In this document: piece by piece, positions 8,731 to 17,635 of the stretch | Layout of the letters: every line of letters starts with the position of its first letter | Position numbering within the stretch: the stretch's first letter is position 1 | Assembly: GCA_021808525.1 (NCBI GenBank) | Contig: JAKBBK010000004.1 | Span: 20,509-84,508 of the forward strand | DNA length: 64,000 nt | Direction: 5' to 3' | Source of the DNA: Pseudomonadota bacterium | GTDB taxonomy: Bacteria > Pseudomonadota > Gammaproteobacteria > Burkholderiales > Burkholderiaceae_C | The notes under the pieces: model-generated | What the model was told of the DNA's origin: nothing | What the model saw: the letters and a program-made list of their open reading frames with translations, nothing else | Database searches by the model: none | Program-made: the position numbers and the translations under genes

Positions 8731-9333
8731 ATGCTCCCCAGCCATGATTTCTGGTCCACGCTGATCCTGCTGCTGCTGATCCTGGACCCCTTCGGCAACA
8801 TGCCGGTGTTCCTGGCGGTCACGCACGATCTGCCATCGCGCCGGCGCGCCTGGGTCACCCTGCGCGAGAGCCTCATCGCCTATCTGGTGCTGCTGGCCTT
8901 CATGGCCGGAGGCCGCGGCTTCCTGGAGCTCCTGGGCCTGCGTCAGGCCTCGCTGGAAGTGGCCGGCGGGGTGATCCTGCTGCTGGTGGCCATCAAGATG
9001 ATCTTTTCCGGCTCGGAGACCATGTTCGGCCAGGGCGCGCAGCGCGAGCCGCTGATCTTTCCCCTGGCCGTTCCGCTGCTGGCGGGGCCGTCGGCGCTGG
9101 CCGCGGTGTTGTTGCTCAGTTCCGCGAATCCCGGTGCCGTGGCGTTGCGCGTGGGCGCGCTCACCGCGGCCATGGCCATCACCACCGTGCTGCTGCTGCT
9201 GGCCGAGCAGATGTTCCAGCGCCTGGGGGACGCGGTGATGCGCGCGGCCGAGAAGCTCATGGGCCTGATCGTCTCCGCCATCGCGGTGAACATGCTGCTC
9301 GAAGGCCTGCGCAGCTACTTCCTGATGCGCTAG
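8731..9333 (+). CDS. MarC family integral membrane protein
   Basis: A 200-residue inner-membrane protein with six predicted hydrophobic segments. The first helix holds LDPFGNMPVF and the fourth region holds PLAVPLLAGPSA, both signatures of the MarC/YhgN family. The function of the family is not established; the former link with multiple antibiotic resistance was not confirmed. It lies 48 nt after xerD and converges on the GloVer-repeat gene with a 10-nt gap. Confidence 0.92.
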   Translation: MLPSHDFWSTLILLLLILDPFGNMPVFLAVTHDLPSRRRAWVTLRESLIAYLVLLAFMAGGRGFLELLGLRQASLEVAGGVILLLVAIKMIFSGSETMFGQGAQREPLIFPLAVPLLAGPSALAAVLLLSSANPGAVALRVGALTAAMAITTVLLLLAEQMFQRLGDAVMRAAEKLMGLIVSAIAVNMLLEGLRSYFLMR

Positions 9334-9343
9334 CGCGGAGGCA

Positions 9344-10522
9344 TCAGCAACCCTCGAACACGCCTCCCCGCCCATGGGCGCCGCCGAAAGGCGCGGTGCC
9401 GTAGACATGCCCGTCGGCGCCTTGCACCAGGTTGCCCGAGGGCACGGAGACGTCCCCGGGGCCGAAGGCATGCATCACCGAGACGTTGCCGTCGCCACCG
9501 CCCAGGGCCAGCAGCGCGCCGTCGCCATGGGTGGAGCCCAGGCTGCTGGTGAACAGCAGGCGCCCTTGCGCGTCCTCCAGGGGCAGGGAGGCCGGCTGCG
9601 CGCCATCCTCGCCGCCGGTGAAATGGTGCAGCACCCGAAGGCTTCCGTCCGGCTGTGCCGCGAACACGCAACCCGCATTCATGGGGCCGCCCGCATAGCC
9701 GGTGCCGACCAGCCTGCCGTCGCGAAGCTGCATCACTCCACCCATGGGCAGACTGCAATCGGTCTCGGCGCGCAGGGAGAGCAGCACGCGTGGCTCCGCG
9801 CTTCGTGGTGAGTAGGCGAACAGGCCGCCGGAACCGGTGCCGCCGCCGTCGATGCCGGCGCCGTAGATGGTGCCATCCCGGGCCTGCACCAGCGGACCGG
9901 TCGGGTGTGCCAGGTCCCCCGCGGCGCCGAAGGCGTGCAGCAGCTCGAAGCCGCCCGACAGGGTGATACGGTAGAGAACGCCCCGGCCGTGGCTTCCGCC
10001 CTGCAGCGTGGTGCCGTACAGGGCACCGTCGCGCGCCGACAGCAGCGGCGCGTCCGGGTTGGCTCCATCGTCGCCGGAGAAGGAATGCAGCAGGCTGAGC
10101 GCACCCGAGGCGTCCAGCCGGTAGACCGTGCCCTGGCCATGGGCGCCGCCCAGGTAGGTGGTGCCCACCAGGCCGCCCGCCGGGTCGGCGATCGGCGGCG
10201 TCGTGGGGTCGGCGCCGTCGCCGGTGCCCGCGGCGAAGTCGTGCAGGATGGTCTCGGTGCCGTCGGGGGAGAGTTCGAACACGGTGCCGTAGCCGCGGGA
10301 GCCGCCGCCGGTGGTCACGCCGAACAGGTGGCCGTCGCGCCCCAGGAACAGCCCGTCGCCGGGCTGGGTTCCGTCCACGCCATCCGGGGCGAAGGCGTGC
10401 AGGGCTCGCACGGTGCAGGCGGCCTGCCCGGGTGCGGTGGGTGCGGTAGATGCGCTTGCCAGTGCCGGCAGCGGGCTGGCCGCCGCTAGGGCGCACAGCG
10501 CGCGGAGCAAGGTTGGGGGCAT
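9344..10522 (-). CDS. Secreted GloVer tandem-repeat protein
   Basis: A 392-residue protein with a Sec signal peptide (MPPTLLRALCALAAASPLPALA) followed by about seven imperfect repeats of roughly 45 residues. Each repeat has the pattern DG.L.G.T..GG..G.GTVF.L...G....LH.F, the signature of the 'choice-of-anchor tandem repeat GloVer-containing' family (TIGR03803), likely a beta-propeller. I chose the ATG at 10522 because AGGAGG lies about 9 nt upstream of it; a longer frame to 10654 has no such site. No catalytic motif is visible. Function is unknown; an extracellular or periplasmic binding or structural role is only a guess. Four cysteines may form disulfides. Confidence 0.85.
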   Translation of the reverse strand: MPPTLLRALCALAAASPLPALASASTAPTAPGQAACTVRALHAFAPDGVDGTQPGDGLFLGRDGHLFGVTTGGGSRGYGTVFELSPDGTETILHDFAAGTGDGADPTTPPIADPAGGLVGTTYLGGAHGQGTVYRLDASGALSLLHSFSGDDGANPDAPLLSARDGALYGTTLQGGSHGRGVLYRITLSGGFELLHAFGAAGDLAHPTGPLVQARDGTIYGAGIDGGGTGSGGLFAYSPRSAEPRVLLSLRAETDCSLPMGGVMQLRDGRLVGTGYAGGPMNAGCVFAAQPDGSLRVLHHFTGGEDGAQPASLPLEDAQGRLLFTSSLGSTHGDGALLALGGGDGNVSVMHAFGPGDVSVPSGNLVQGADGHVYGTAPFGGAHGRGGVFEGC

Positions 10523-10691
10523 GGCGGGTGTCCTCCTGCGTGCGAAACGCATCGAGCGCGACGCGACATTGCGCCGCGGTGCCCGCATCTGAACACGCCA
10601 GCCCGCCAGGCTGCAGGAGTCGCCGCCAAGCCCCTGTCGCGGCCGGGGCGGCAAGGAGCCCGCGGGGCTGCGTGCGCCCGCCGGCCCCTTT

Positions 10692-11624
10692 TCAGCGCGC
10701 GGCGCGCGCTTCGACGCTGCCCGCGCCGGTCTTCCACACGGCCATCGCGGAGGCGATCAGGCCGGCGGCCTGGCTCATGTCCCCGGGAACCACCAGGGTG
10801 GTGCTGGACTTGGCCAGGCGGCCGTAGGCATCGAGCGCCTGCTGCGCGACCTTGAGCTGCACCGCGTCGCTGCCGCCGGGCTTGCCGATGGCCTGCGCGA
10901 CGAGTTCGATGGCATGGGCGGTGGCGGCGGCCACCGCCTCGATGGCAGCGGCCTCGCCCTGCGCGCGGTTGATGGCGGCCTGGCGCTCGCCCTCGGAACG
11001 CTCGATGGCGGCCTGGCGCTCGCCCTCGGCCTGGTTGATCTGCTGCTGGCGCGTGCCCTCGGACGTGGCGATGACCGCGCGCTTCTCGCGCTCGGCGGTG
11101 ATCTGGCGCTGCATGGCGTGCAGGATCTCGGCCGGCGGGGTCAGATCCTTGATTTCGTAGCGCAGCACCTTGACGCCCCAGTTGGCCGCTGCCTCGTCCA
11201 GCGCCGACACCACGCTGTGGTTGATGAAGTCGCGCTCCTCGAAGGTCTTGTCGAGCTCCAGGCGGCCGATCACCGAGCGCAGCGTGGTCTGCGCCAGCTG
11301 CGAGATGGCCACCACGTAATTCGAGGAACCATAGCTCGCGCGCATCGGGTCGGTGACCTGGAAATACAGGATGCCGTCGACCGTGAGCTGGGTGTTGTCG
11401 CGGGTGATGCACACCTGGCTGGCGATGTCCATCGGCACCTCCTTGAGCATGTGGCGGTAGGCCACGCGCTCGATGAAGGGCACGATCAGGCTCAGGCCGG
11501 GGGCCAGGGTGCGGTCGAACTTGCCCAGGCGCTCCACCACCCAGGCATGCTGCTGGGGCACCACCTTGATGCCGCGCGATACCACCAGCACGGCGATGAC
11601 CACGAGGATGACGGCGAATTCCAT
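10692..11624 (-). CDS. SPFH-domain membrane protein (stomatin/paraslipin, QmcA-like)
   Basis: A 310-residue protein with one N-terminal transmembrane helix (residues 2-18) and an SPFH/Band-7 domain: GIKVVPQQHAWVVERLGKF, DGILYFQVTDP, and ERDFINHSV. It is followed by a coiled coil rich in Glu, Ala and Gln with a duplicated EGERQAAI segment, and a C-terminal hydrophobic/oligomerisation tail. Such proteins form scaffolds in membrane microdomains and often regulate FtsH-like proteases. The upstream NfeD-type gene, 15 nt away, is its usual partner, so the two very likely form an operon and a complex. Confidence 0.93.
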   Translation of the reverse strand: MEFAVILVVIAVLVVSRGIKVVPQQHAWVVERLGKFDRTLAPGLSLIVPFIERVAYRHMLKEVPMDIASQVCITRDNTQLTVDGILYFQVTDPMRASYGSSNYVVAISQLAQTTLRSVIGRLELDKTFEERDFINHSVVSALDEAAANWGVKVLRYEIKDLTPPAEILHAMQRQITAEREKRAVIATSEGTRQQQINQAEGERQAAIERSEGERQAAINRAQGEAAAIEAVAAATAHAIELVAQAIGKPGGSDAVQLKVAQQALDAYGRLAKSSTTLVVPGDMSQAAGLIASAMAVWKTGAGSVEARAAR

Positions 11625-11639
11625 GACGGGGCTCCGGGT

Positions 11640-12086
11640 TCAGGAAGGGTGGGAGGGGGCCTGGTCCAGCGCATCCAGCACCAGGGTGTTGGCGTCGACC
11701 GCGGCGATGCGAAAGCGCCCGGGCAGCGCCCGACCGCGCCCCAGGCGCGCCTGCCAATCGGTGCCGCGCCAGCGCACCCGCGCATTGCCGGCCTCGTCCC
11801 AGAGCCGGACTTCCACCACCGAGCCGATGTCCAGGTTGATGTCCCGGTTGGACTGGATGGCGCGCCTCGGCGCGCGCCGGCGCCTCAGGTAGAGCAGGCC
11901 CACGGCCCCGACCCCCACCAGCGCGGCCACGCTCCATTGCAGGGCCGGGCCCAGGCCCAGGTGGGCCGCCAGCGCGGCGGCGGCGGCGCCCACCGCCAGC
12001 ATCAGCAGGTAGAAGCTGCCGCTGCCCAGTTCCAGGGCGACCAGCACGGCGGCGGCGATCCACCACTGCAGCGGAGTGCTCGGCAT
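11640..12086 (-). CDS. NfeD-like membrane protein
   Basis: A 148-residue protein with two or three hydrophobic segments in residues 8-65 (MPSTPLQWWIAAAVLVALE at the start) and a soluble C-terminal OB-fold domain of the NfeD type (DIGSVVEVRLWDEAGNARVRWRG, then LVLDAL near the end). NfeD proteins pair with SPFH proteins, as here. I chose ATG 12086; an in-frame ATG at 12122 would add 12 residues that do not resemble the family. It is divergent from the decarboxylase gene across a 151-bp gap. Confidence 0.9.
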   Translation of the reverse strand: MPSTPLQWWIAAAVLVALELGSGSFYLLMLAVGAAAAALAAHLGLGPALQWSVAALVGVGAVGLLYLRRRRAPRRAIQSNRDINLDIGSVVEVRLWDEAGNARVRWRGTDWQARLGRGRALPGRFRIAAVDANTLVLDALDQAPSHPS

Positions 12087-12237
12087 GGCGTGGGGCGAAA
12101 CGGGTAGCTGCGACGACGCCATCATAGACAAGGCCGCGCCGACGCGGCGGGGGCTGCTCGCGCCAACCCTACGGGCCTGCTCTACACTTGCGCGCGCAGG
12201 CCCGGTGGCGGGCCCCCCGCGACGGCACGGCTCCACC

Positions 12238-14505
12238 ATGCGCTTTTGCTTTCCGATCGTCATCATCGACGAGGACTTTCGCTCCGAGAACAACTCCGGG
12301 CTGGGCATCCGCGCGCTGGCCGCGGCCATCGAGGCCGAGGGCAGCGAGGTGCTCGGGGTGACCAGTTTCGGCGACCTGGCCAGTTTCGCGCAGCAGCAGT
12401 CGCGCGCCAGCGCCTTCATCCTGTCCATCGACGACGAGGAATTCGCCTCGGTGGAGCCGGGCGAGGAAGCGCCGGTGATCAAGACCCTGCGCCAGTTCAT
12501 CGGCGAGATCCGGTTCCGCAACGCCGAGATCCCGATCTATCTGTATGGCGAGACCCGGACCTCGCGGCATATCCCGAACGACATCCTGCGCGAACTCCAC
12601 GGCTTCATCCACATGTTCGAGGACACGCCGGAGTTCGTCGCCCGCCACATCATCCGCGAGGCCAAGTCCTACCTGGACTCGCTGGCGCCGCCCTTTTTCC
12701 GCGCGCTGGTGGGCTACGCGGCCGATGGTTCCTATTCCTGGCACTGCCCCGGTCACTCCGGAGGCGTGGCGTTCCTGAAAAGCCCCGTTGGCCAGATGTT
12801 CCACCAGTTCTTCGGCGAGAACCTGCTGCGCGCCGACGTGTGCAACGCGGTCGACGAGCTCGGCCAGCTGCTCGACCACACCGGCCCGGTGGCCGCCTCC
12901 GAGCGCAACGCCGCGCGCATCTTCCACGCCGACCATCTGTTCTTCGTCACCAACGGCACGTCCACCTCCAACAAGATGGTGTGGCACTCCACGGTGGCCC
13001 CCGGCGACGTGGTGGTGGTGGACCGCAACTGCCACAAGAGCGTGCTGCACGCGATCATCATGACCGGCGCGCTGCCCGTGTTCCTCACGCCCACGCGCAA
13101 CCACTACGGCATCATCGGGCCCATCGCGCGCGAGGAGTTCCAGCGCGAGAACATCGAGCGAAAAATCGCATCCAACCCCCTGACCGCCCACCTGGCCGGC
13201 AAGGTCAAGCCGCGCGTGCTCACCATCACCCAGTCGACCTACGACGGCGTGCTGTACAACGTCGACACCATCAAGCAGATGCTCGACGGCTACATCGACA
13301 CCCTGCATTTCGACGAGGCCTGGCTGCCGCACGCCACCTTCCACCCCTTCTACGCCGGCATGCACGCGATCGGGGAGGGCAGGCCGCGCACCCGCGAGTC
13401 CATGGTGTTCTCGACCCAGTCCACCCACAAGCTGCTGGCCGGCCTGAGCCAGGCCTCGCAGATCCTGGTGCAGGACTCGCAGACCCGCAGCCTGGACCGG
13501 CCGCGGTTCAACGAGGCCTACCTGATGCACTCCTCGACCTCTCCGCAATACGCCATCATCGCCTCCTGCGACGTGGCCGCGGCGATGATGGAGCCGCCCG
13601 GCGGCACCGCGCTGGTGGAGGAAAGCATCGTCGAGGCGCTGAACTTCCGCCGCGCGATGCGCAAGGTGGCCGAGGAGTTCGGGCACGACTGGTGGTTCCG
13701 CGTCTGGGGCCCCGAGGAGGAACTGGCCCCCGAGGGCATCGGCGCGCGCGAGGACTGGGTGCTGGGCAGCGGTCACGACTGGCATGGTTTCGGCGAGCTG
13801 GCCCCGGGCTTCAACATGCTCGATCCGATCAAGGCCACGGTGATCACCCCGGGGCTGGACCTGCACGGCAATTTCGCCGCCACCGGCATCCCGGCGGCGG
13901 TGGTCACCAAGTACCTGGCCGAGCATGGGGTGATCGTCGAGAAGACGGGCCTGTACAGCTTTTTCATCATGTTCACCATCGGCATCACCAAGGGCCGCTG
14001 GAACACCCTGCTGACCGCGCTGCAGCAGTTCAAGGACGACTACGACCGCAACCAGCCGCTGTGGCGCATCCTGCCCGAGTTCGTCGCGCAGCATCCCATG
14101 TACGAGCGCGTGGGCCTGCGCGACCTGTGCCAGCGCATCCACACCGCCTACCAGGGACATGACGTGGCACGCCTGACCACCGAGATGTACCTGTCGAGCC
14201 TGCAGCCGGCGATGACCCCCACCGAGGCCTACGCGCGCATGGCCCACCGCGACATCGAGCGCGTGGCCATCGACGAACTCGAGGGGCGTATCACCACGGC
14301 CCTGCTGACCCCGTATCCGCCGGGTATTCCGCTGCTGATTCCAGGGGAACGTTTCAACGCGAAGATCGTGCGGTATCTGCAATTCGCCCGCGAATTCAAT
14401 CGCCAGTTCCCGGGTTTTGCCACCGATATTCACGGACTGGTCGAGGAAGAGGACGGCGACGGACGCAAGCGCTATTGCATCGACTGCGTGCGGACCCCCC
14501 GCTGA
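12238..14505 (+). CDS. Orn/Lys/Arg decarboxylase, PLP-dependent
   Basis: A 755-residue fold-type I decarboxylase of the bacterial inducible amino-acid decarboxylase family. It has the N-terminal response-regulator-like wing domain (PIVIIDEDF..), the large PLP domain with the cofactor lysine at Lys398 (STHKLLAGLSQAS), the FHFDEAW-like segment LHFDEAWLPHATF, and a C-terminal domain with PPGIPLLIPGE. The STHK form resembles lysine and arginine decarboxylases more than SpeC. Substrate is unresolved. It would consume a proton and make a diamine or agmatine, in acid resistance or polyamine supply. The ATG at 12238 gives the family's usual length; no transporter gene is adjacent. Confidence 0.93.
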   Translation: MRFCFPIVIIDEDFRSENNSGLGIRALAAAIEAEGSEVLGVTSFGDLASFAQQQSRASAFILSIDDEEFASVEPGEEAPVIKTLRQFIGEIRFRNAEIPIYLYGETRTSRHIPNDILRELHGFIHMFEDTPEFVARHIIREAKSYLDSLAPPFFRALVGYAADGSYSWHCPGHSGGVAFLKSPVGQMFHQFFGENLLRADVCNAVDELGQLLDHTGPVAASERNAARIFHADHLFFVTNGTSTSNKMVWHSTVAPGDVVVVDRNCHKSVLHAIIMTGALPVFLTPTRNHYGIIGPIAREEFQRENIERKIASNPLTAHLAGKVKPRVLTITQSTYDGVLYNVDTIKQMLDGYIDTLHFDEAWLPHATFHPFYAGMHAIGEGRPRTRESMVFSTQSTHKLLAGLSQASQILVQDSQTRSLDRPRFNEAYLMHSSTSPQYAIIASCDVAAAMMEPPGGTALVEESIVEALNFRRAMRKVAEEFGHDWWFRVWGPEEELAPEGIGAREDWVLGSGHDWHGFGELAPGFNMLDPIKATVITPGLDLHGNFAATGIPAAVVTKYLAEHGVIVEKTGLYSFFIMFTIGITKGRWNTLLTALQQFKDDYDRNQPLWRILPEFVAQHPMYERVGLRDLCQRIHTAYQGHDVARLTTEMYLSSLQPAMTPTEAYARMAHRDIERVAIDELEGRITTALLTPYPPGIPLLIPGERFNAKIVRYLQFAREFNRQFPGFATDIHGLVEEEDGDGRKRYCIDCVRTPR

Positions 14506-14751
14506 GGGCCCGTGGCCCGGCATCGTCAGGGTGCGATGCGCGAAAATGAATCCGCCATGAGTTTCCGGTTTCATCGCGCAAACCGCTGAATCATTCGAGC
14601 CTATTCTCCCTATATTGCTCCTCCATATCGCATAAACCTGCGATTGCCCGTCGCGACCGACGACCCGGAATCCGGACCACGTCGATGATCCACGGATCCT
14701 CGGGTCCGTCTCGGGCAATCCGCCAGGAGCGACCGGCTTGGGGGAGCACCG

Positions 14752-16887
14752 ATGGCGAGATTCGTTTCGATCGCGTGGCGCGGCGGCTGGCTGTCGCTGC
14801 TGCCCGGGCGGCTGGGCCTGGCGCTGGCGCTGGCCCTTGTGCTGGGGGGGTGCGATTGCGGCTGCGGATCCAGCGGCAGCGCTTCGAGCTCGGGAGTCGG
14901 CTACACGGTCAGCGGCACCCTCAGCGGACTGGCGGCGGGGCAGACCCTGACCCTGCTGGACAACGGAACGGACTCGCTGGCGGTGCTGGCGAACGGTACC
15001 TTCAGCTTCGCCACCCCCATCGCGCCGGGTGGGTCCTACTCGATCACGGTGGGCAGCCAGCCCCTCGGGCAGACCTGCACCCTGAGCAACGCCAGCGGCA
15101 GCGGGCTGGGCGCCGACGTGAGCAATGTCAGCGTGGTGTGCCAGAACAGCGGCTTCACCGTCGGCGGCACCCTCAGCGGGCTGGTCAGCGGGGTGCAGGT
15201 CACGCTGGCGGACAACGCAGGCCAGCCCCTGGTGCTGGGGGCCAACGGCAGCTTCACCTTTCCCCAGCTGCTCGCGCCCGCCTCGAACTACCTGGTCACG
15301 GTGAGCAGCCAGCCGGTCAACGGACAGACCTGCAGCGTCAACCGCGGCGTGGGCTACGCGATGACCGCCAACGTGAGCAACGTGGCGGTGGTGTGCGCCT
15401 CGCCCACGTACACCGTGGGAGGCACGCTCAGCGGCCTGGCCAGCGGCGGCACGGTGACCCTGACGGACAACGGGGGCGATGCGTTGACCCTGTCCGCCAA
15501 CGGGGCCTTCAGCTTCCCCACCCAGGTCGCCAGCGGCGCCTCGTACACCCTGCGGGTGCAGACCCAGCCGACGGGGCAGGTGTGCACCGTCAGCGCCGGC
15601 ACGGGCACCTCGGCCACGCCCGACACCAGCACCGTTCTGTGCGAGACCAGCACCTACACGGTGGGAGGCACGCTCAGCGGGCTGGCCGGCGGCCAGCAGC
15701 TCACGCTGCTGGACAACGAGGGCGACCCGCTGACCCTGACGGGCAACGGGAGTTTCACCTTCCCCACGCCGGTGGCCGCCGGCAGCTCCTACATGGTCAC
15801 GGTGGGCACCCAGCCCACGGTCCAGGTCTGCGCGGTCAGTGCGGGCGCGGGCTCCGCGGTCCAGGCCAACGTGAGCAGCATCGTCGTGGCCTGCCAGGGC
15901 GCCCTGCATGTGTACGCGGTGGATTACGCGTCGCAGTACGTGTCGCAGTACGCCATCGGCAGCAACGGGGAGCTCACGCCCCTGAATCCGGCGAGCGCCC
16001 CGGCCCAGCTCGCGCCCACCTACATCGTCGCGGACCCTGCCGCCTACTACGTCTATGTGGCCAATGGCCAGAGCAACACCATCTCGCAATACGCGATCAC
16101 CAGCAACGGCGCGCTCAGTCCCCTCAGCCCGGCGGCCGTGGCGACGATCAGCTCTCCTGAATACCTGAGCATCGACCCGCAGGGGCACTACCTGTATGCC
16201 TCGGGGATCAACGGCGCGGACATTGCGCAGTACACCATCGGCAGCAATGGGACGCTGACTCCGATGACCCCCTCCTCGGTGAATGTGTCGGGCGTGGACG
16301 AGGTGATCGGCATGTCGCCGACGGGCAGCAGCCTGTATTCGGCCGACAGCACCAACCATGTCATGCACCAGCTCAGCATCGGCAGTGGCGGCCTGCTCGG
16401 TCTGATGACCCCGAGCAGCGTCGGCGGACTCGGAAGCGTGACCGCTTATGTCGAGGTCGATCCGACGGACCGCTATGTGTACGCGGCGAATGCCCAGAGC
16501 GGAACGATTTCCGAGTACACGGTGGGCAGTGGCGGGGCGCTCAGTCTCCTGCCCTCGTCGCCGGTGGGCACGGCGAGCTCCCCTGAGGCCATCAGCATCG
16601 ATCCCACGGGCCGTTACCTGTACGTCACCTGCAAGGGCTCGCATGAAATCCAGGAATTCGGGATCGGCACGGGTGGGGCGCTGGTCCCGCTGAGTTCCAC
16701 GGCCCTCCCGAGCCTGTCCATGCCGCTGGACGTGCTCGTCGATCCCACGGGGCACTACGTGTACGTCGCGGAATACAACAACCTGGCCATTGCCCAGTAC
16801 AGCATCGGCAGCGGAGGAATACTCAGTCCCCTGCCAGCGGCCAGCGTGGCCGCCGGCACCGAGCCGGCCGCCCTGGCCGTGAAATGA
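14752..16887 (+). CDS. Repeat-built lipoprotein with C-terminal seven-bladed propeller
   Basis: A 711-residue surface or periplasmic protein. A hydrophobic signal ends in LVLGGC, with Cys34 as the likely lipidated residue, followed by an unusual Cys/Gly/Ser-rich stretch. From residue 51 there are four tandem modules of about 84 residues, each beginning YTVGGTLSGL, containing a DNG.D.L.L..NG.F.F motif and two conserved cysteines. From about residue 382 a lactonase-like propeller follows: the motif (I/V)xQYxIGSNGxLxPL recurs seven times, suggesting seven blades. No catalytic residues can be assigned. The upstream 246-bp gap (14506-14751) contains an AT-rich patch with TATATT near 14612 as a possible -10. 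Function unknown; adhesion or polymer binding is a guess. Confidence 0.85.
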   Translation: MARFVSIAWRGGWLSLLPGRLGLALALALVLGGCDCGCGSSGSASSSGVGYTVSGTLSGLAAGQTLTLLDNGTDSLAVLANGTFSFATPIAPGGSYSITVGSQPLGQTCTLSNASGSGLGADVSNVSVVCQNSGFTVGGTLSGLVSGVQVTLADNAGQPLVLGANGSFTFPQLLAPASNYLVTVSSQPVNGQTCSVNRGVGYAMTANVSNVAVVCASPTYTVGGTLSGLASGGTVTLTDNGGDALTLSANGAFSFPTQVASGASYTLRVQTQPTGQVCTVSAGTGTSATPDTSTVLCETSTYTVGGTLSGLAGGQQLTLLDNEGDPLTLTGNGSFTFPTPVAAGSSYMVTVGTQPTVQVCAVSAGAGSAVQANVSSIVVACQGALHVYAVDYASQYVSQYAIGSNGELTPLNPASAPAQLAPTYIVADPAAYYVYVANGQSNTISQYAITSNGALSPLSPAAVATISSPEYLSIDPQGHYLYASGINGADIAQYTIGSNGTLTPMTPSSVNVSGVDEVIGMSPTGSSLYSADSTNHVMHQLSIGSGGLLGLMTPSSVGGLGSVTAYVEVDPTDRYVYAANAQSGTISEYTVGSGGALSLLPSSPVGTASSPEAISIDPTGRYLYVTCKGSHEIQEFGIGTGGALVPLSSTALPSLSMPLDVLVDPTGHYVYVAEYNNLAIAQYSIGSGGILSPLPAASVAAGTEPAALAVK

Positions 16888-16932
16888 TGCGAGGGACCTC
16901 CGACGGACTCGGAGCGCACGGCCGCGGGGAGC

Positions 16933-17196
16933 TCAGCGCCGCTGGCGCCGGTACTGCTCGAACAGACGCTGCTGCTGCTGGGGAGACAGGCGGCGATAGC
17001 GCCGCTGTTCGCGCAGGATGTCCTGCCGGCGTTGCGCGGGCAGGCGGTCCCAGCGCTGCACCCGCTGCTGCCAGTGCGGGCCGCCGGGGCGGCCGCGCGG
17101 CACCTGGGCCTGCGCCAGCGTGCCCAGGCAGGCCAGCGCGGCCAGCGCCGCGCCGATCAGCAAGTTGCGCAGCTCAGGCCGCACCGCCATGGCCAT
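16933..17196 (-). CDS. Small exported DUF3106-like protein
   Basis: An 87-residue protein with a signal peptide (VRPELRNLLIGAALAALACLGTLAQAQ) and a mature part rich in Arg and Gln with the pattern WDRLPAQRRQDIL and YRRLSPQQQQRLFEQYR, which resembles DUF3106. The start (ATG 17196, or ATG 17190) overlaps the end of the anti-sigma gene by 15-23 nt, so translation is likely coupled. It is the third gene of the sigma/anti-sigma operon. A periplasmic sensing or modulating role would fit, but this is inference. Confidence 0.75.
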   Translation of the reverse strand: MAMAVRPELRNLLIGAALAALACLGTLAQAQVPRGRPGGPHWQQRVQRWDRLPAQRRQDILREQRRYRRLSPQQQQRLFEQYRRQRR

Positions 17197-17635
17197 CCTC
17201 CGTGCCCAGGGCCTGCGGGTGCGAGGCCAGCCATTCGTAGAAATCCAGGTTCTGCACCGCATCGGCCACCTGCGGGCTGGACGGGGTCGCCGAACTGCTC
17301 GGCGCTGCGCCCGGCGCGTCGTGCAGCAAGGCGGGCAGCAGCCCGAAGCTCAGGCCGGCCAGGCTGGCGGTGACCATGCCGGCGGCCAGCACGCGGCCCC
17401 AGCGCAGGCGCCGGGTGCGCGTGCCGCGCCGCGCGGCCAGGCGCGGGAGCCCCTGCAGGGACTGCGCCAGTTCGCGTCCGTAGCGGGCATGGCCCGCCAG
17501 GGCCGGATCGGCGGCCATGGCCTGTTCGAAGCGCCGTGATTCGGCCGCGTCCAGGCAGCCGGCGCGCCAGCGGTCCGCCGTGGCGCGCGGGTCGGCGCCG
17601 GCAGATTCGATTCCCGGGATGTGTTCAGCATGCAT
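17174..17635 (-). CDS. Putative anti-sigma factor, single-pass membrane protein
   Basis: A 153-residue protein with an N-terminal cytoplasmic part of about 85 residues (RWRAGCLDAAESRRFEQAMAAD, similar to anti-sigma interaction domains), one transmembrane helix at about 86-106, and a short periplasmic tail ending in the motif NLDFYEWLASHP. Its start overlaps the sigma gene by 11 nt. Position and topology point to the membrane partner that holds the ECF sigma factor. The zinc-binding HXXXCXXC motif of ZAS anti-sigma factors is not present, so the assignment rests mostly on context. A DUF3619-type identity is possible. Confidence 0.72.
   Translation of the reverse strand: MHAEHIPGIESAGADPRATADRWRAGCLDAAESRRFEQAMAADPALAGHARYGRELAQSLQGLPRLAARRGTRTRRLRWGRVLAAGMVTASLAGLSFGLLPALLHDAPGAAPSSSATPSSPQVADAVQNLDFYEWLASHPQALGTEDGHGGAA

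Noticed and set aside
12169-16755. A 1528-codon open frame on the minus strand opposite the decarboxylase and lipoprotein genes
   Set aside because: It lies antisense to two well-supported genes and consists of low-complexity His/Arg/Gly/Ala sequence without family motifs. Long antisense frames are common in DNA this rich in GC.
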